64,000 nucleotides of DNA from assembly GCA_964504445.1 (NCBI GenBank), contig CAZDEO010000023.1:1-64000 (forward strand). Direction: 5' to 3'. This document shows positions 26,060 through 36,612 of this stretch, one piece after another. A program made the translations under genes and the position numbers. Source of the stretch: JACSRF01 sp964504445 (lineage in GTDB: Bacteria; Chloroflexota; Anaerolineae; Promineifilales; Promineifilaceae). The notes under the pieces were generated by a model. That model was given only the letters and a program-made list of their open reading frames with translations. It made no database searches and was not told where the DNA came from. The first letter of the stretch is position 1. Every line of letters starts with the position of its first letter.

Positions 26060-26099
26060 TCAGGAAACAGTAGCCAGTAATCGGTGAACCGCTTACCGC

Positions 26100-26405
26100 T
26101 CACTCTTCCTCATCATCCACCAACCCCGCTTCCGTAATTTGCAGGCGAATTACCCCCTTAAACTCATCCGGGTCGGCGGGTTTGCCCTTGCGTAAAATCA
26201 GGATACGGCCGTTCTGCGCCAACTTCTTACTAAACAAGCGCACCCGCTTCAAAATCGTCTGCCAATGGTCTGGCAGCAGCGCCCGCGCCACATCCTCCGG
26301 GCGCACATTGCCCGCCAGCCCCGCCTCGCGGCACATCTGCAAAATTGTTTCGTACACTTCTTCGTCGCTCACCTTGCGGGGCTTCTTGGGTATCTCTCGC
26401 GTCAT
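26100..26405 (-). CDS. DUF3253-family small protein
   Basis: 101 residues. The pattern VRPEDVARALLPDHWQTILKR, KLAQNGRILILRKGKPADP and FKGVIRLQ matches DUF3253, a winged-helix-like family that is usually encoded alone. AGAGAGGAAAGC lies upstream of the ATG. Basic start (MTREIPKKPRK) and acidic C-terminus. Function unknown; a nucleic-acid-binding role is possible from the fold. Confidence 0.82.
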   Translation of the reverse strand: MTREIPKKPRKVSDEEVYETILQMCREAGLAGNVRPEDVARALLPDHWQTILKRVRLFSKKLAQNGRILILRKGKPADPDEFKGVIRLQITEAGLVDDEEE

Positions 26406-26517
26406 GCTTTCCTCTCTTCATAATCATGATATGATCCCCATTCTACCCGCAAACTAGCGGGCACAAAAACGCGAACATGCGTAAAAACAAAGAGCCGTCT
26501 TACAAGGAGAACAGATT

Positions 26518-27453
26518 ATGATCATCGTCGCCAGCAGCAACGGCAAAGTGGGCATGGCAGCCGCCATGGAAGTATTACGCCAGGGGGGCACGGCCGTTGA
26601 CGCCATAGAAACCGGTATTCGCCTGGTAGAAGCCAACCCCGACGACCACACCGTAGGGTACGGCGGCTACCCTAACATTTTGGGGGACGTGGAGCTAGAC
26701 GCCAGCATCATGAACGGCCGTACCCTGGAAACCGGCGCCGTTGCTGCCATCCAAGGGTACCCCCACCCCATCTCCATTGCTCGCAAGGTAATGGAAGAGC
26801 TGCCCCACGTCATGCTGGCGGGGGATGGCGCCGCCCGCTTTGCCGCCGAAATGGGCTTCACGCCCCAAGAGCTGCTCACCGAAGAAGCCCGCCGCGTCTG
26901 GTTGGCTCGCCTGCAGCGCGACATGCCCAGCAACGTATTCGCCAACCTGCATAACCAGGTCAGCCTACGTGACTGGGTGCGCCTGGCTACTGACCCAGAA
27001 CGCGCCCAAGGAACCGTGAACTTTATTGCCCAAGACGCCCAGGGAAACATTGCCAGCGGCGTCAGCACCAGCGGCTGGGCGTGGAAATACCCCGGTCGTC
27101 TGGGAGATTCCCCCATTATTGGCGCCGGCAACTACGCCGACAATCGGTATGGCGCCGCCGCCTGTACCGGCATGGGCGAGATGGCGATTCGTGCCGCCAC
27201 CGCCCGCAGCCTGGTGCTGTACATGAAAATGGGGCTGAGCTTGGCCGAAGCAGGTACGGAAGCAATGGAAGATTTGAATGATTTGCACGGCCGTTTCCTC
27301 AGCGTCATGAACATTGTGTGTATAGACCGGCACGGGCAGCCTGCCGCTTTCAGCAGCCAGGAAGGCAAAACCTACATCTACCAAAGGCCAGAGATGGCCG
27401 AACCCGTGGAGACGTTGCGAACCTACGTGCCCATTACAAAGCGGTGGGGATAG
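26518..27453 (+). CDS. N4-(beta-N-acetylglucosaminyl)-L-asparaginase / isoaspartyl-peptidase-type Ntn hydrolase
   Basis: 311 residues. Type 2 asparaginase/glycosylasparaginase family: the proenzyme self-cleaves before a Thr that becomes the nucleophile, here Thr166 in AQGTVNFIAQD. Other landmarks are the N-terminal GKVGMAAAMEVLRQGGTAVDAIE, NDGR-like MNGRTLETGAV, VSTSGWAWKYPGRLGDSPIIGAGNYAD (substrate-binding strand pair) and CTGMGE. AAGGAG precedes the ATG. No signal peptide is visible, so a cytoplasmic role in breaking down glyco-asparagine or isoaspartyl peptides is expected. The esterase gene follows after 6 bases and is probably in the same transcript. Confidence 0.92.
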   Translation: MIIVASSNGKVGMAAAMEVLRQGGTAVDAIETGIRLVEANPDDHTVGYGGYPNILGDVELDASIMNGRTLETGAVAAIQGYPHPISIARKVMEELPHVMLAGDGAARFAAEMGFTPQELLTEEARRVWLARLQRDMPSNVFANLHNQVSLRDWVRLATDPERAQGTVNFIAQDAQGNIASGVSTSGWAWKYPGRLGDSPIIGAGNYADNRYGAAACTGMGEMAIRAATARSLVLYMKMGLSLAEAGTEAMEDLNDLHGRFLSVMNIVCIDRHGQPAAFSSQEGKTYIYQRPEMAEPVETLRTYVPITKRWG

Positions 27454-27459
27454 GGCTGA

Positions 27460-28350
27460 ATGATGTCTGAGGTTGTTGCGCTAACGGCCGTTCTCTCCCT
27501 CCTCCTCATCAGCGCCACCGCATGGGGGCGCTGGCGGCGGCAAAAACTCATCGCCACCGTGCAGGTCGTCACCTTGCCCGGCTTCCCCTCCACGCACCTG
27601 CAAAACCAGCGCGACGTGTTGCTGTTTTTGCCGCCAGGCTACGCCACATCTAGCTGCCGCTACCCGGTGCTCTACCTGAATGATGGGCAAGATGTGGGCC
27701 AGCTTAGGCTGCGCGAAACCCTGGCCCAGCTCATCACTCGCGGCAAAATGGCGCCCATCATTGTGGTCGCCATACCCACCCATGATGCGCGGCTGCACGA
27801 GTATGGCACGGCCGTTGCTCCCAACGCGCAGGGTTTGGGCAGCCAAGCGGCGCAGTACAGCCAGTTTGTGACCACAGAACTCATGCCGCACATTAACCGC
27901 GAATTTCGCACCAAAACGGGGACGGGGGAAACGGCCGTGTTGGGCGCATCCTTGGGTGGTTTATCCGCCTTCGACCTGGCCTGGAACCACCCCCACCTGT
28001 TCGGCACAGTGGGCGTCTTCTCTGGCTCCTTCTGGTGGCGGGCTGGCGACGAGGAACAACAAGTTTCAGCAGGACGGCGCATCGCCCACGAAATGGCACG
28101 CCAGGGCGTGTACCGTGCCCACCAGCGCTTCTGGTTCCAGGCTGCCACCCAAGACGAAACGGCCGACCGCGACCAAAACGGCGTCATTGATGCCATCCAA
28201 GATACCCTGGAACTGATTGCAGAACTGGAAAAACTGGGCTACCGGCGCGGGGAAAACGTCATCTACGTGGAAATTTTGGGCGGGCGGCACAACTACGACA
28301 CCTGGGCCGAGGTACTACCGAAATTCCTGACCTGGGCTTTCCAGACCTGA
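27460..28350 (+). CDS. Membrane-anchored esterase (putative esterase family, alpha/beta hydrolase)
   Basis: 296 residues: N-terminal membrane helix (about 4-21), then an esterase-D/enterochelin-esterase-like domain. RDVLLFLPPGY and YPVLYLNDGQDV open the fold; the nucleophile elbow is LGASLGG with Ser164; GGRHNYDTW near 280 supplies the catalytic His; DRDQNGVIDA could supply an acid or a metal-like loop. The start overlaps the end of the asparaginase region closely (6 bases). The stop codon lies in the left arm of a shared terminator with the convergent gene. Substrate unknown. Confidence 0.85.
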   Translation: MMSEVVALTAVLSLLLISATAWGRWRRQKLIATVQVVTLPGFPSTHLQNQRDVLLFLPPGYATSSCRYPVLYLNDGQDVGQLRLRETLAQLITRGKMAPIIVVAIPTHDARLHEYGTAVAPNAQGLGSQAAQYSQFVTTELMPHINREFRTKTGTGETAVLGASLGGLSAFDLAWNHPHLFGTVGVFSGSFWWRAGDEEQQVSAGRRIAHEMARQGVYRAHQRFWFQAATQDETADRDQNGVIDAIQDTLELIAELEKLGYRRGENVIYVEILGGRHNYDTWAEVLPKFLTWAFQT

Positions 28351-28376
28351 CAGGTTTTTTGAAGCCTGTCAGGTCT
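28343..28376. terminator. Bidirectional intrinsic terminator
   Basis: Perfect 12-base arms AGACCTGACAGG (28343-28354) and CCTGTCAGGTCT (28365-28376) with a loop that begins with six T residues. It lies between convergent genes and includes the stop codon of the esterase. Confidence 0.75.
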
Positions 28377-28381
28377 TGGCT

Positions 28382-28789
28382 TCACGGCAAAAACTGGTCA
28401 ATAAACTCAAAGTAGCCGCGCCGCCCCCCTTCCTTTTGCCACATCTCAATGGAGCGGCGGATGCGCTTGAGGCAGGCAATTACCTCGTCACCCTTTAGCG
28501 CGTTGTCGCTAAGCGTAGCCACGCCGCCCTGCTCGTCCATGAGCGCCTCGCGCCCCAGCCACCCCTCGCAGGTGGTGCGCAGGCGGTCAAAGACAAGCTG
28601 GGTGAGGGCGTCCTGGTTAAGCTGGGGGGGCTGGCGGCGGCGGGTTTCGGCGGTGTAATGGCGGATGAGGTTGTTCACGGCCGTTTTCACCTCCCAATCC
28701 GTCAAATTCTCCATAAGCCGGTACTGCTGCACCAGCGTCAGCTCCATGCTGCGTAATGTGTCGTTATACTTCTCTTCAAATTGACCCAT
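28382..28789 (-). CDS. Hypothetical protein, third gene of the ABC exporter operon
   Basis: 135 residues from ATG 28789, chosen because AGGGG lies 7 bases before it; the frame extends into the ABC gene but that part reads as a shadow. All-alpha, charged, no membrane segment: MGQFEEKYNDTLRSMEL, LMENLTDWEVKTAVNNLIRHY, LVFDRLRTTCEGWLGRE, ACLKRIRRSIEMWQKEGGRRGYFEFIDQFLP. I do not recognise the family. It begins 10 bases after the ABC stop, so it is co-transcribed with the exporter pair and may be an accessory protein (inference). Confidence 0.72.
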   Translation of the reverse strand: MGQFEEKYNDTLRSMELTLVQQYRLMENLTDWEVKTAVNNLIRHYTAETRRRQPPQLNQDALTQLVFDRLRTTCEGWLGREALMDEQGGVATLSDNALKGDEVIACLKRIRRSIEMWQKEGGRRGYFEFIDQFLP

Positions 28790-28799
28790 TGTTAGCCCC

Positions 28800-30661
28800 T
28801 TAATTTTTGCTGAACTGCGTATCCTCTTGCGCCCACTGCATGGTGTACAGGTGGAAGTAGCGGCCTCGCTGCGCCAGCAGCTCTTCGTGGGTGCCCTGCT
28901 CGATGATACGGCCGTTATCCAATACCACAATCTGGTCCGCATTCACAATGGTACTCAGCCGGTGAGCGATGACAAAGCTGGTGCGTCCCTGCATCAGCGT
29001 ATCCAATGCCTCCTGGATCAGCTTCTCCGTGGTGGTGTCCACGCTGCTGGTGGCCTCGTCCAAAATGAGAATGCGCGGGTCGGCCAGCAAAGCGCGGGCA
29101 AAAGAGACCAACTGCCGCTGCCCCACGCTCAGGTTCACGCCGTTCTCGCCCACGTCTGCCTGGTACCCCTCTGGCAGCTTACTGATAAACTCGTGTGCGC
29201 CTACCATTTCCGCCGCCCACTGCACGTCGGCGTCGCTGGCATCCAAACGGCCGTAGCGAATATTATCGGCAATGCTCCCGGCAAACAAAAACGTATCTTG
29301 CAGCACAATACCCAACTGCGAGCGCAAGCTGGCCTGGGTCACCTGGCGCACGTCATGGCCGTCAATGGTCAACGCACCCTCGTTAATTTCAAAGAAGCGG
29401 GCCAGCAGGCGAATGATGGTACTTTTACCCGCCCCCGTTTCGCCCACCAACGCAATGCGCTGCCCCGGCTTCGCCTCCAGGGTGATGCCGTGCAGCACCG
29501 GTTCCCCATCTTTATAGCCAAAAGCCACCTTATCAAAGCGCACGTGCCCCTCAATGGGTGGTAGTTTCACCGCGTCGGGCGCGTCCTGAATGTCTGGCTT
29601 GTTGTCCAGCAAGTTAAAGATGCGCTCTGAGGCGGCCATGGTGGCCTGGAAGGTGTTGTACCGCTGCGCCAGCTCGCGGATGGGCTGGAAGAGGCGGTCA
29701 ATGTACAGCACAAAGGCAATGAGGGTGCCGGTGGTCAGGGCGTCGCCCATCACCAGCCAGCCGCCTACGCCCACCACCAAGGCCATGGCCAAAGACCCCA
29801 TAAAATCTACGCCGGGGAAGAAGACGGCCGTTAAGCGCGTGGCGTCTACGTTGGCGTCAAAGTAAGAGTGATTCAAGTCATTAAAGTGGCGCATGTTCTG
29901 CCGCTCACGGGTAAAGCTCTTGGTCACGCGAATGCCGGAAATGGATTCGTTCAGATAGCCGTTGATGAGCGAAAGGCGCTGGCGGGTGGCGCGGTAAGCG
30001 TCCCGCACCCGCACGCGCCAGGTGTTGGTCAGCCACGCCATCACCGGAATGATGGCGAAAGTAACCAGGGCCAACTGCCAGTTGAGAATAAGCATGGCAA
30101 TCATGATGCCCAGCAGGGTGAAAAAAGAGCGGAACAGGCCGGTGATAGACCAGGTGATGAAATCTTGCAGCACGCCCACGTCGCTAATCAGGCGGCTCAT
30201 CAGGCGGCCCACGCTGTAATTGTTGTGAAAGTTGAGGCTAAGGGTGTGCAGATGGCGGAAGAGGCGGCTGCGGAAATCGGCCACCACTTTGGTGCCCACG
30301 TAAGCCATGATGGCAATGCGCCAGCGGTTGGTAATCCATTCCCCCACGGCGGCGCTGGCAAAGAGAATCGTCCAGGTGCGCAGTACGTCGGGAGCGTTGA
30401 CGCGAATGCCGTTGTCAATAGCGTAGCCGACGATGAAGGGTTGGGCAACGCCCAGCAAGCTACTGACCACCATGAGCAAAATGGCCCACCAAAGTTGGTG
30501 GCGGTAGGGACCAACCCCTTGTAGCAGGCGGCGGGCTAAACGGCCGTCATACGCCTTGCCCAGTAGTTCTTCCTCTTTAGGCAGCATCGCTTTAATCCGC
30601 GCTTCGCGGGCTTCCCGCTCGGCGGGTGCTGTTCTCGTTTTTACGTGTCCGTTGGCGCTGC

Positions 30662-30665
<4 letters not shown>
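28800..30665 (-). CDS. ABC exporter half-transporter, catalytic-type subunit (TM288-like)
   Basis: 621 residues. An N-terminal extension of about 50 residues precedes the exporter membrane domain (about 55-345); the nucleotide-binding domain has Walker A GETGAGKST, Q-loop VLQDTFLF, signature LSVGQ, Walker B ILILDEATSS with catalytic Glu, and H-loop VIAHRLST. Paired with the upstream subunit, whose Walker B ends in Asp and signature is LSGGQ, it completes one intact and one degenerate ATP site, as in TM287/288 and BmrCD. The ATG overlaps the TGA of the upstream gene (ATGA), so translation is coupled. It closely resembles the gene at the left window edge. Confidence 0.93.
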
Positions 30666-32503
<1,838 letters not shown>

Positions 32504-32584
32504 AAACTTACCTTTTGTCGGGTCAGGTTCTTCCTGTCACCCGAATGGCGGTCGCGGCAAACGCGAACTCCTCATGACGACAAA

Positions 32585-32600
32585 TTAGATGATTATCTAA
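32585..32600. promoter_or_regulatory. Candidate operator palindrome between divergent genes
   Basis: TTAGAT-GATT-ATCTAA, a perfect 6-base dyad with a 4-base centre in the 270-base region between the ABC operon (minus) and the GT39-like gene (plus). Drug exporters of this type are often controlled by MarR/TetR/GntR repressors binding such dyads. No such regulator gene is adjacent. Confidence 0.4.
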
Positions 32601-32760
32601 CACAGGATTTTAGTCTACCCGATTTAGGGCACGTTTGTCTACTTTTTTAGGAAAATTGGGCTAGCGGCAGCGCAGTTTCTGAGAAAGAATTAACCCAGAA
32701 TCAGGATACAGTAGGAACGTTGCCTTCCCAAATTCTTCACGTGTATCGTTACAACCCAGG

Positions 32761-32766
32761 TATAAT
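32761..32766 (+). promoter_or_regulatory. Candidate leaderless -10 element for the GT39-like gene
   Basis: TATAAT seven bases before ATG 32774, no Shine-Dalgarno sequence between. This supports ATG 32774 over the in-frame TTG at 32720. Confidence 0.5.
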
Positions 32767-32773
32767 CACGTGC

Positions 32774-34678
32774 ATGAAACGAGGTTGGGCACAGTGGACT
32801 TTGCTGCTGGCGGTGCTGCTGCTGGCTTTTGGGCTGCGCTTCCACAAGCTGGGGACGCAATCTTTTTGGAATGATGAGGGCAACAGTGCCCGGCTGAGCG
32901 AGCGCAGCATTGCCCTGATTATCGAAGGCACCGCCAGCGACATTCATCCGCCGCTGTATTACCTGGTTTTGCGTGGCTGGCGGGAGCTGGTCGGCGAGAC
33001 GGAGTTTGGGCTACGCAGTTTTTCCGCTTTTGTGGGGGTGGGCACGGTGGCCGTGACACTGGCGCTGGCAAAAGAAGTTAACGCAAAGCGGCAAAGTCAG
33101 AAGGGCGCAAAGAAAAAGAGGAGATTGAGAATCTTGGTAGTGGGGGTGGTTACGGCCGTTTCCGCTCCCCTCATCTACTACAGCCAGGAAACACGCATGT
33201 ACGCCCTGCTCGCCTTTGAAGCGGCCCTCTCCACCTGGCTGCTGCTGCACCTACTGCGCTCCCGTTGCCCATTGACTGTTGACCATTGGCTATTGACCAT
33301 TCTTTACGCTCTCGCCATCACCGCCGGTCTATACACCCATTACTTCTTCCCCGCCGTCATTCTCGGCCACGCCCTTTACGCCATTTTACAAGTCATCACA
33401 CCCCCACCCCCCCAAACCCGTCTTCTCATCCCCTGGTTGCTAGCCACCTTTGCCGCTGGCCTTCTTTACCTGCCCTGGCTGCCCATTTTTCTGAACCAGG
33501 TGGGTGGGCGCAGCAGCGAAACGGTGGGGCTGCTGCCCTTTTTGTGGCAAGCAGGGGGCTGGCTGGTAGGCGGTGAAACCTTGCCCGCAGGGGAAACGGC
33601 CGTGCCCCTACTGGCAGCACTGGTTTTGGCGGGATTGGGGATGATTTACGGCCGTTTCCGCACCCTGTTTCCCCTTATTATGTTAACAACCCCCCTGGCC
33701 TTCATGGTCGCCTCCGGCGCCACCCAGCCTCAATATTTTAAGTTTCTAGGCGTGGCTGTGCCCTTCTTGGCCCTGCTAGTAGCTGGTGGCTGGATACCGG
33801 AGAGTGGAGATTGGAAAAAGTCCACACAATTTCTAGTCTCAAGTCTCTTTCTTTTTCTGCTGCTGTGGGGCAACGGCCGTGCCCTGCACAACCTGTACGC
33901 CAACCCCACCTACGCCCGCGCCGACTACCGGAGCATGGCGGCACGCATTGTGGCGGAAAACCACCCCAACGCCGCCGTGGTCCTCAACGCGCCCAACCAG
34001 TGGGAAGTGTTCACCTACTACTTCCCCGACGTAGCGCGGGTTTACCCCCTGCCCCGTGGCGCGCCGGACGCGGCCCGCATTGCCAGCGAACTGGAAGAGA
34101 TTGCCGCCCAGTATGACCGCATTTACGCCATCTTTTGGGGGGAGGCGCAGCGCGACCCGCAGCGGCTGGTAGAGCGCTGGCTGGATGAGCATGCCTTCAA
34201 GGCCACGGATGAGTGGGTGGGTGATGTGCGCTTTGTGACGTATGCCGTGCCGGACGAAGCCGCCCCGGAGATGGAGACGACAACAGCCGTGCCCTTTGGC
34301 CCGCACATCACCCTCAACGGCTACACCTTGGGCAGCACCCGCTTACAACCAGGCGACATCATTCAAATTACCCTGTTTTGGGAAACGGCCGTGCCCCTGC
34401 AACAGCGCTACAAAGTATTCCTACACCTGGTGGGGGCAGAGGGCCGGCCCCTGGCCCAGCGCGACAGCGAACCGGGGGGCGGCCTCAACCTCACCACCAT
34501 CTGGCAGCCAGGAACAGTAGTGGTAGACAACCACGGTATTCTGGTGCCGCCAGGCACGCCCCCCGGCACGTATACCTTGCTGCTTGGCCTCTACGACATG
34601 GCAGACCCCACCGCCCGCCTGCCCCTGCCCGATGGCCGGGACGCGCTGCCGGTGGCGCTTATAGAGATTGGGGATTAG
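32774..34678 (+). CDS. GT39-like integral membrane glycosyltransferase with C-terminal beta domain
   Basis: 634 residues. A first membrane helix (about 5-22) followed by FWNDEGNSAR, with the Asp-Glu pair at the outer face typical of lipid-phosphate-dependent GT-C enzymes (PMT/ArnT-like), then about ten helices up to residue 380 (including VVTAVSAPLIYYSQETRMYALL). The C-terminal 250 residues are extracytoplasmic and end in a beta-sandwich (about 510-630; HITLNGYTLGSTRLQPGD, ITLFWETAVPLQQRYKVFLH), which also occurs in the protein at 57.8-59.5 kb. Odd: heptamer-like repeats are translated at 33267-33301 (LTVDHWLLTI), and the last residues plus stop codon lie in GAGATTG repeats (34667-34692). Substrate unknown. 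Confidence 0.85.
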   Translation: MKRGWAQWTLLLAVLLLAFGLRFHKLGTQSFWNDEGNSARLSERSIALIIEGTASDIHPPLYYLVLRGWRELVGETEFGLRSFSAFVGVGTVAVTLALAKEVNAKRQSQKGAKKKRRLRILVVGVVTAVSAPLIYYSQETRMYALLAFEAALSTWLLLHLLRSRCPLTVDHWLLTILYALAITAGLYTHYFFPAVILGHALYAILQVITPPPPQTRLLIPWLLATFAAGLLYLPWLPIFLNQVGGRSSETVGLLPFLWQAGGWLVGGETLPAGETAVPLLAALVLAGLGMIYGRFRTLFPLIMLTTPLAFMVASGATQPQYFKFLGVAVPFLALLVAGGWIPESGDWKKSTQFLVSSLFLFLLLWGNGRALHNLYANPTYARADYRSMAARIVAENHPNAAVVLNAPNQWEVFTYYFPDVARVYPLPRGAPDAARIASELEEIAAQYDRIYAIFWGEAQRDPQRLVERWLDEHAFKATDEWVGDVRFVTYAVPDEAAPEMETTTAVPFGPHITLNGYTLGSTRLQPGDIIQITLFWETAVPLQQRYKVFLHLVGAEGRPLAQRDSEPGGGLNLTTIWQPGTVVVDNHGILVPPGTPPGTYTLLLGLYDMADPTARLPLPDGRDALPVALIEIGD

Positions 34679-34697
34679 AGATTGGAGATTTTGTCAA

Positions 34698-35489
34698 TCA
34701 TTCCTCTTCAAATTCTTGCCAAAACCCTAGCACCACTTCATTAAACCGGTCTGGCTGGTCAATGGGCGTGGCGTGGCGCGAGTGGGGGATGACCACCAGC
34801 CGCGCACCAGGGATTTGGGCCGTGTATGCCTCCTTATGGGCAACAGGGGTGTAATCCTGGTCGGCGGTGATAACCAGGGTGGGACAGCGAATGTCCCCCA
34901 GGCGATTGGCGATGCTCCAACCATAAAGCGCCTGGGTTGCCGCCAGGTACGCGCCCTGGTCGTTTTGCGCCCAGCGTTGGGCCATAAGCTGCCGCAGCTC
35001 TGCCTGCTCTGGCTGGGGAAAAAGCTGGTTCCCCAGGTAGACGCCCATGCGCTTCATGCCCAGCAGGCGAATGATAACCAGCCGCCGGTACCAGGTGAAG
35101 CGCTCACGCCAATTTTGGGCCACTAATTCCGGATAACTGTTGACAATGGTCAGGCTGCGCAGCAGGTCGGGGCGGTCTACGGCCGTCTGAAAGGCAATCA
35201 TGCCCCCCATAGACAAACCCAACAGGTGCGCGGGGGCGATGGACAGGCGCTCCATGAGGGCAATGATGTCAGCAGAAAATTGGGGGACACTGTACGGGCC
35301 GGGGGGGTGGGCAGAACGGCCGTGGCCGCGCACATCCACCGCTACCACCTGGTAATGTGGGGCAAACACCGGCAATTGCAGCGCCCAATCCTGCGTGCTG
35401 GAGCCTAAGCCATGCAATAACAGTACCGGTGGGCCAGACCCGGCTATTTCGTAGTAAAGGGTTGTGTCATTGACTTGAATGTGCGGCAT
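34698..35489 (-). CDS. Alpha/beta-fold hydrolase
   Basis: 263 residues from ATG 35489; the open frame runs further upstream, but this Met opens the domain (MPHIQVNDTTLYYEIAG) and AAGAGA precedes it. VLLLHGLGSSTQDW gives the oxyanion region, VDVRGHGRS the next turn, LLGLSMGGM the nucleophile elbow with Ser near 97, TADQDYTPV the acid and IPHSRHATPID the His. No signal peptide. Resembles 3-oxoadipate enol-lactonase/MhpC-type hydrolases; substrate undetermined. Convergent with the GT39-like gene. Confidence 0.9.
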   Translation of the reverse strand: MPHIQVNDTTLYYEIAGSGPPVLLLHGLGSSTQDWALQLPVFAPHYQVVAVDVRGHGRSAHPPGPYSVPQFSADIIALMERLSIAPAHLLGLSMGGMIAFQTAVDRPDLLRSLTIVNSYPELVAQNWRERFTWYRRLVIIRLLGMKRMGVYLGNQLFPQPEQAELRQLMAQRWAQNDQGAYLAATQALYGWSIANRLGDIRCPTLVITADQDYTPVAHKEAYTAQIPGARLVVIPHSRHATPIDQPDRFNEVVLGFWQEFEEE

Positions 35490-35553
35490 AAGGTTCTCTT
35501 TTGGCGAGCCACAAGCAGCAAGTTGCCCGCCCGTTTGCCCGATGGCGAACAGG

Positions 35554-36477
35554 CTACTCTGGTAAATAAGCGGAAAGAGGCACCGGGCCAGCCGCCAGCA
35601 CGCTGCGGCGAATGTGCAGCAAACCGGCTCCAGAAACCAGGTCTTCCATGGGTTCAAGTTCCCACTTAACCAGGCATATTGCGCCGTGGGCAATTTCCAG
35701 GCCGGTAATGCAGCGGGGATGGACGCAGCTTCCGGGATTGAAGTAGGGCACTTCTCCAGGTTTCGACAGCCAGGAGCGGTGGGTATGACCGCAAATGACC
35801 ATTTGTTGGGTAGCCTGGGCCCAGGCAGTGATACGCCGCTCAATTTTGTGTACCTTTTTGTAGGGTTTGGGCGGCAAGGTGGGGTCGCGCCAGCCTATGG
35901 CTTGCAGCCGCGCCCACACCTGGCGCACCACAAAACGGGCGATGGGCCAAAGATGGTCATTGAGCAAGTCTCCCTGGTGGCCGTGAAAGAGAAAAATTTT
36001 TTGGCCGGTAACGCGATGCTGCAAAACCAACCCCTCGTGAACCTGAATGTTGGGAAAAAGGGATTTTGGCTCAGTCTCGTAGTAGCTGTAGTAGCTGGTG
36101 AGCTGGGCTGCTACGGTGGCGGGGTTGCGGCGCTCAATGTCATGGTTGCCGTAGAGCAGGTGAAAACGGCCGTGTTCATAAAACTTGCGCAATACAGCAA
36201 ACACATTCCCGTGAGCGTAACGAATCTCTGCAAAATCAGCGACTTCAAAAAGCTCATCTCCATCGCCCAGCTCAATGTAGGTGAAGCCCTCTGCGTAGTA
36301 ATAATTCAGCGCATGAAGATGCAGGTGCCGGTTGGGGGCATAATCATCCTTCCAGCTGCCATCTCCCCGGTGGCAATCCCCAAAGAAGATAAAGCGATCT
36401 TGGTCATCAAATTCTACCACGGGCGCCTGGGCAAATAACGTTGTTAGCCGTTCATTGGTGTCTGGAAATAACCCCAC
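35554..36477 (-). CDS. Calcineurin-like metallophosphoesterase
   Basis: 307 residues; GTG start at 36477 preceded by AAGGAGG. The dinuclear metal motifs are in order: FIFFGDCHRGDG (D-x-H), YIELGDGDE (GD), LLYGNHDIE (GNHD), FLFHGHQGD (GH) and VICGHTHRS (GHTH), then FNPGSCVHPR closing the core. The GDGDE with a helix of His residues (NRHLHLHALNYYY) recalls UDP-2,3-diacylglucosamine hydrolase-like enzymes, but no lipid A genes are seen and the substrate is unclear. Located upstream of and in the same direction as the alpha/beta hydrolase (64-base gap). Confidence 0.92.
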   Translation of the reverse strand: MGLFPDTNERLTTLFAQAPVVEFDDQDRFIFFGDCHRGDGSWKDDYAPNRHLHLHALNYYYAEGFTYIELGDGDELFEVADFAEIRYAHGNVFAVLRKFYEHGRFHLLYGNHDIERRNPATVAAQLTSYYSYYETEPKSLFPNIQVHEGLVLQHRVTGQKIFLFHGHQGDLLNDHLWPIARFVVRQVWARLQAIGWRDPTLPPKPYKKVHKIERRITAWAQATQQMVICGHTHRSWLSKPGEVPYFNPGSCVHPRCITGLEIAHGAICLVKWELEPMEDLVSGAGLLHIRRSVLAAGPVPLSAYLPE

Positions 36478-36575
36478 TTTGCGCCTCCTTTTCAGGCCAT
36501 TAAAGATTTGGTCACCAGGGCCATGATACCTGACCCGTGCACACCTGGCACTTAATTTTACCCCTTGAATTTCTC

Positions 36576-36604
36576 TTTGTAACCCCCTGGGGTTGTGTTA
36601 TGCT
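36576..36604 (+). promoter_or_regulatory. Candidate extended -10 promoter, leaderless
   Basis: TTTGTA (36576-36581), 17-base spacer, TG-T-TATGCT (-10 at 36599-36604), then 8 bases to ATG 36613. No Shine-Dalgarno sequence. The spacer holds the small dyad AACCCCCTGGGGTT. Confidence 0.4.
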
Positions 36605-36612
36605 TACGCGGT

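Noticed and set aside
28790..28942. N-terminal extension of the small operon protein into the ABC gene.
   Set aside because: It overlaps the end of the ABC coding region in another frame; a good Shine-Dalgarno sequence precedes ATG 28789.
35490..35843. N-terminal extension of the alpha/beta hydrolase frame.
   Set aside because: The extra 118 residues are rich in Pro, Cys and Trp, read as an antisense shadow of the neighbouring region, and the family domain begins at Met 35489.
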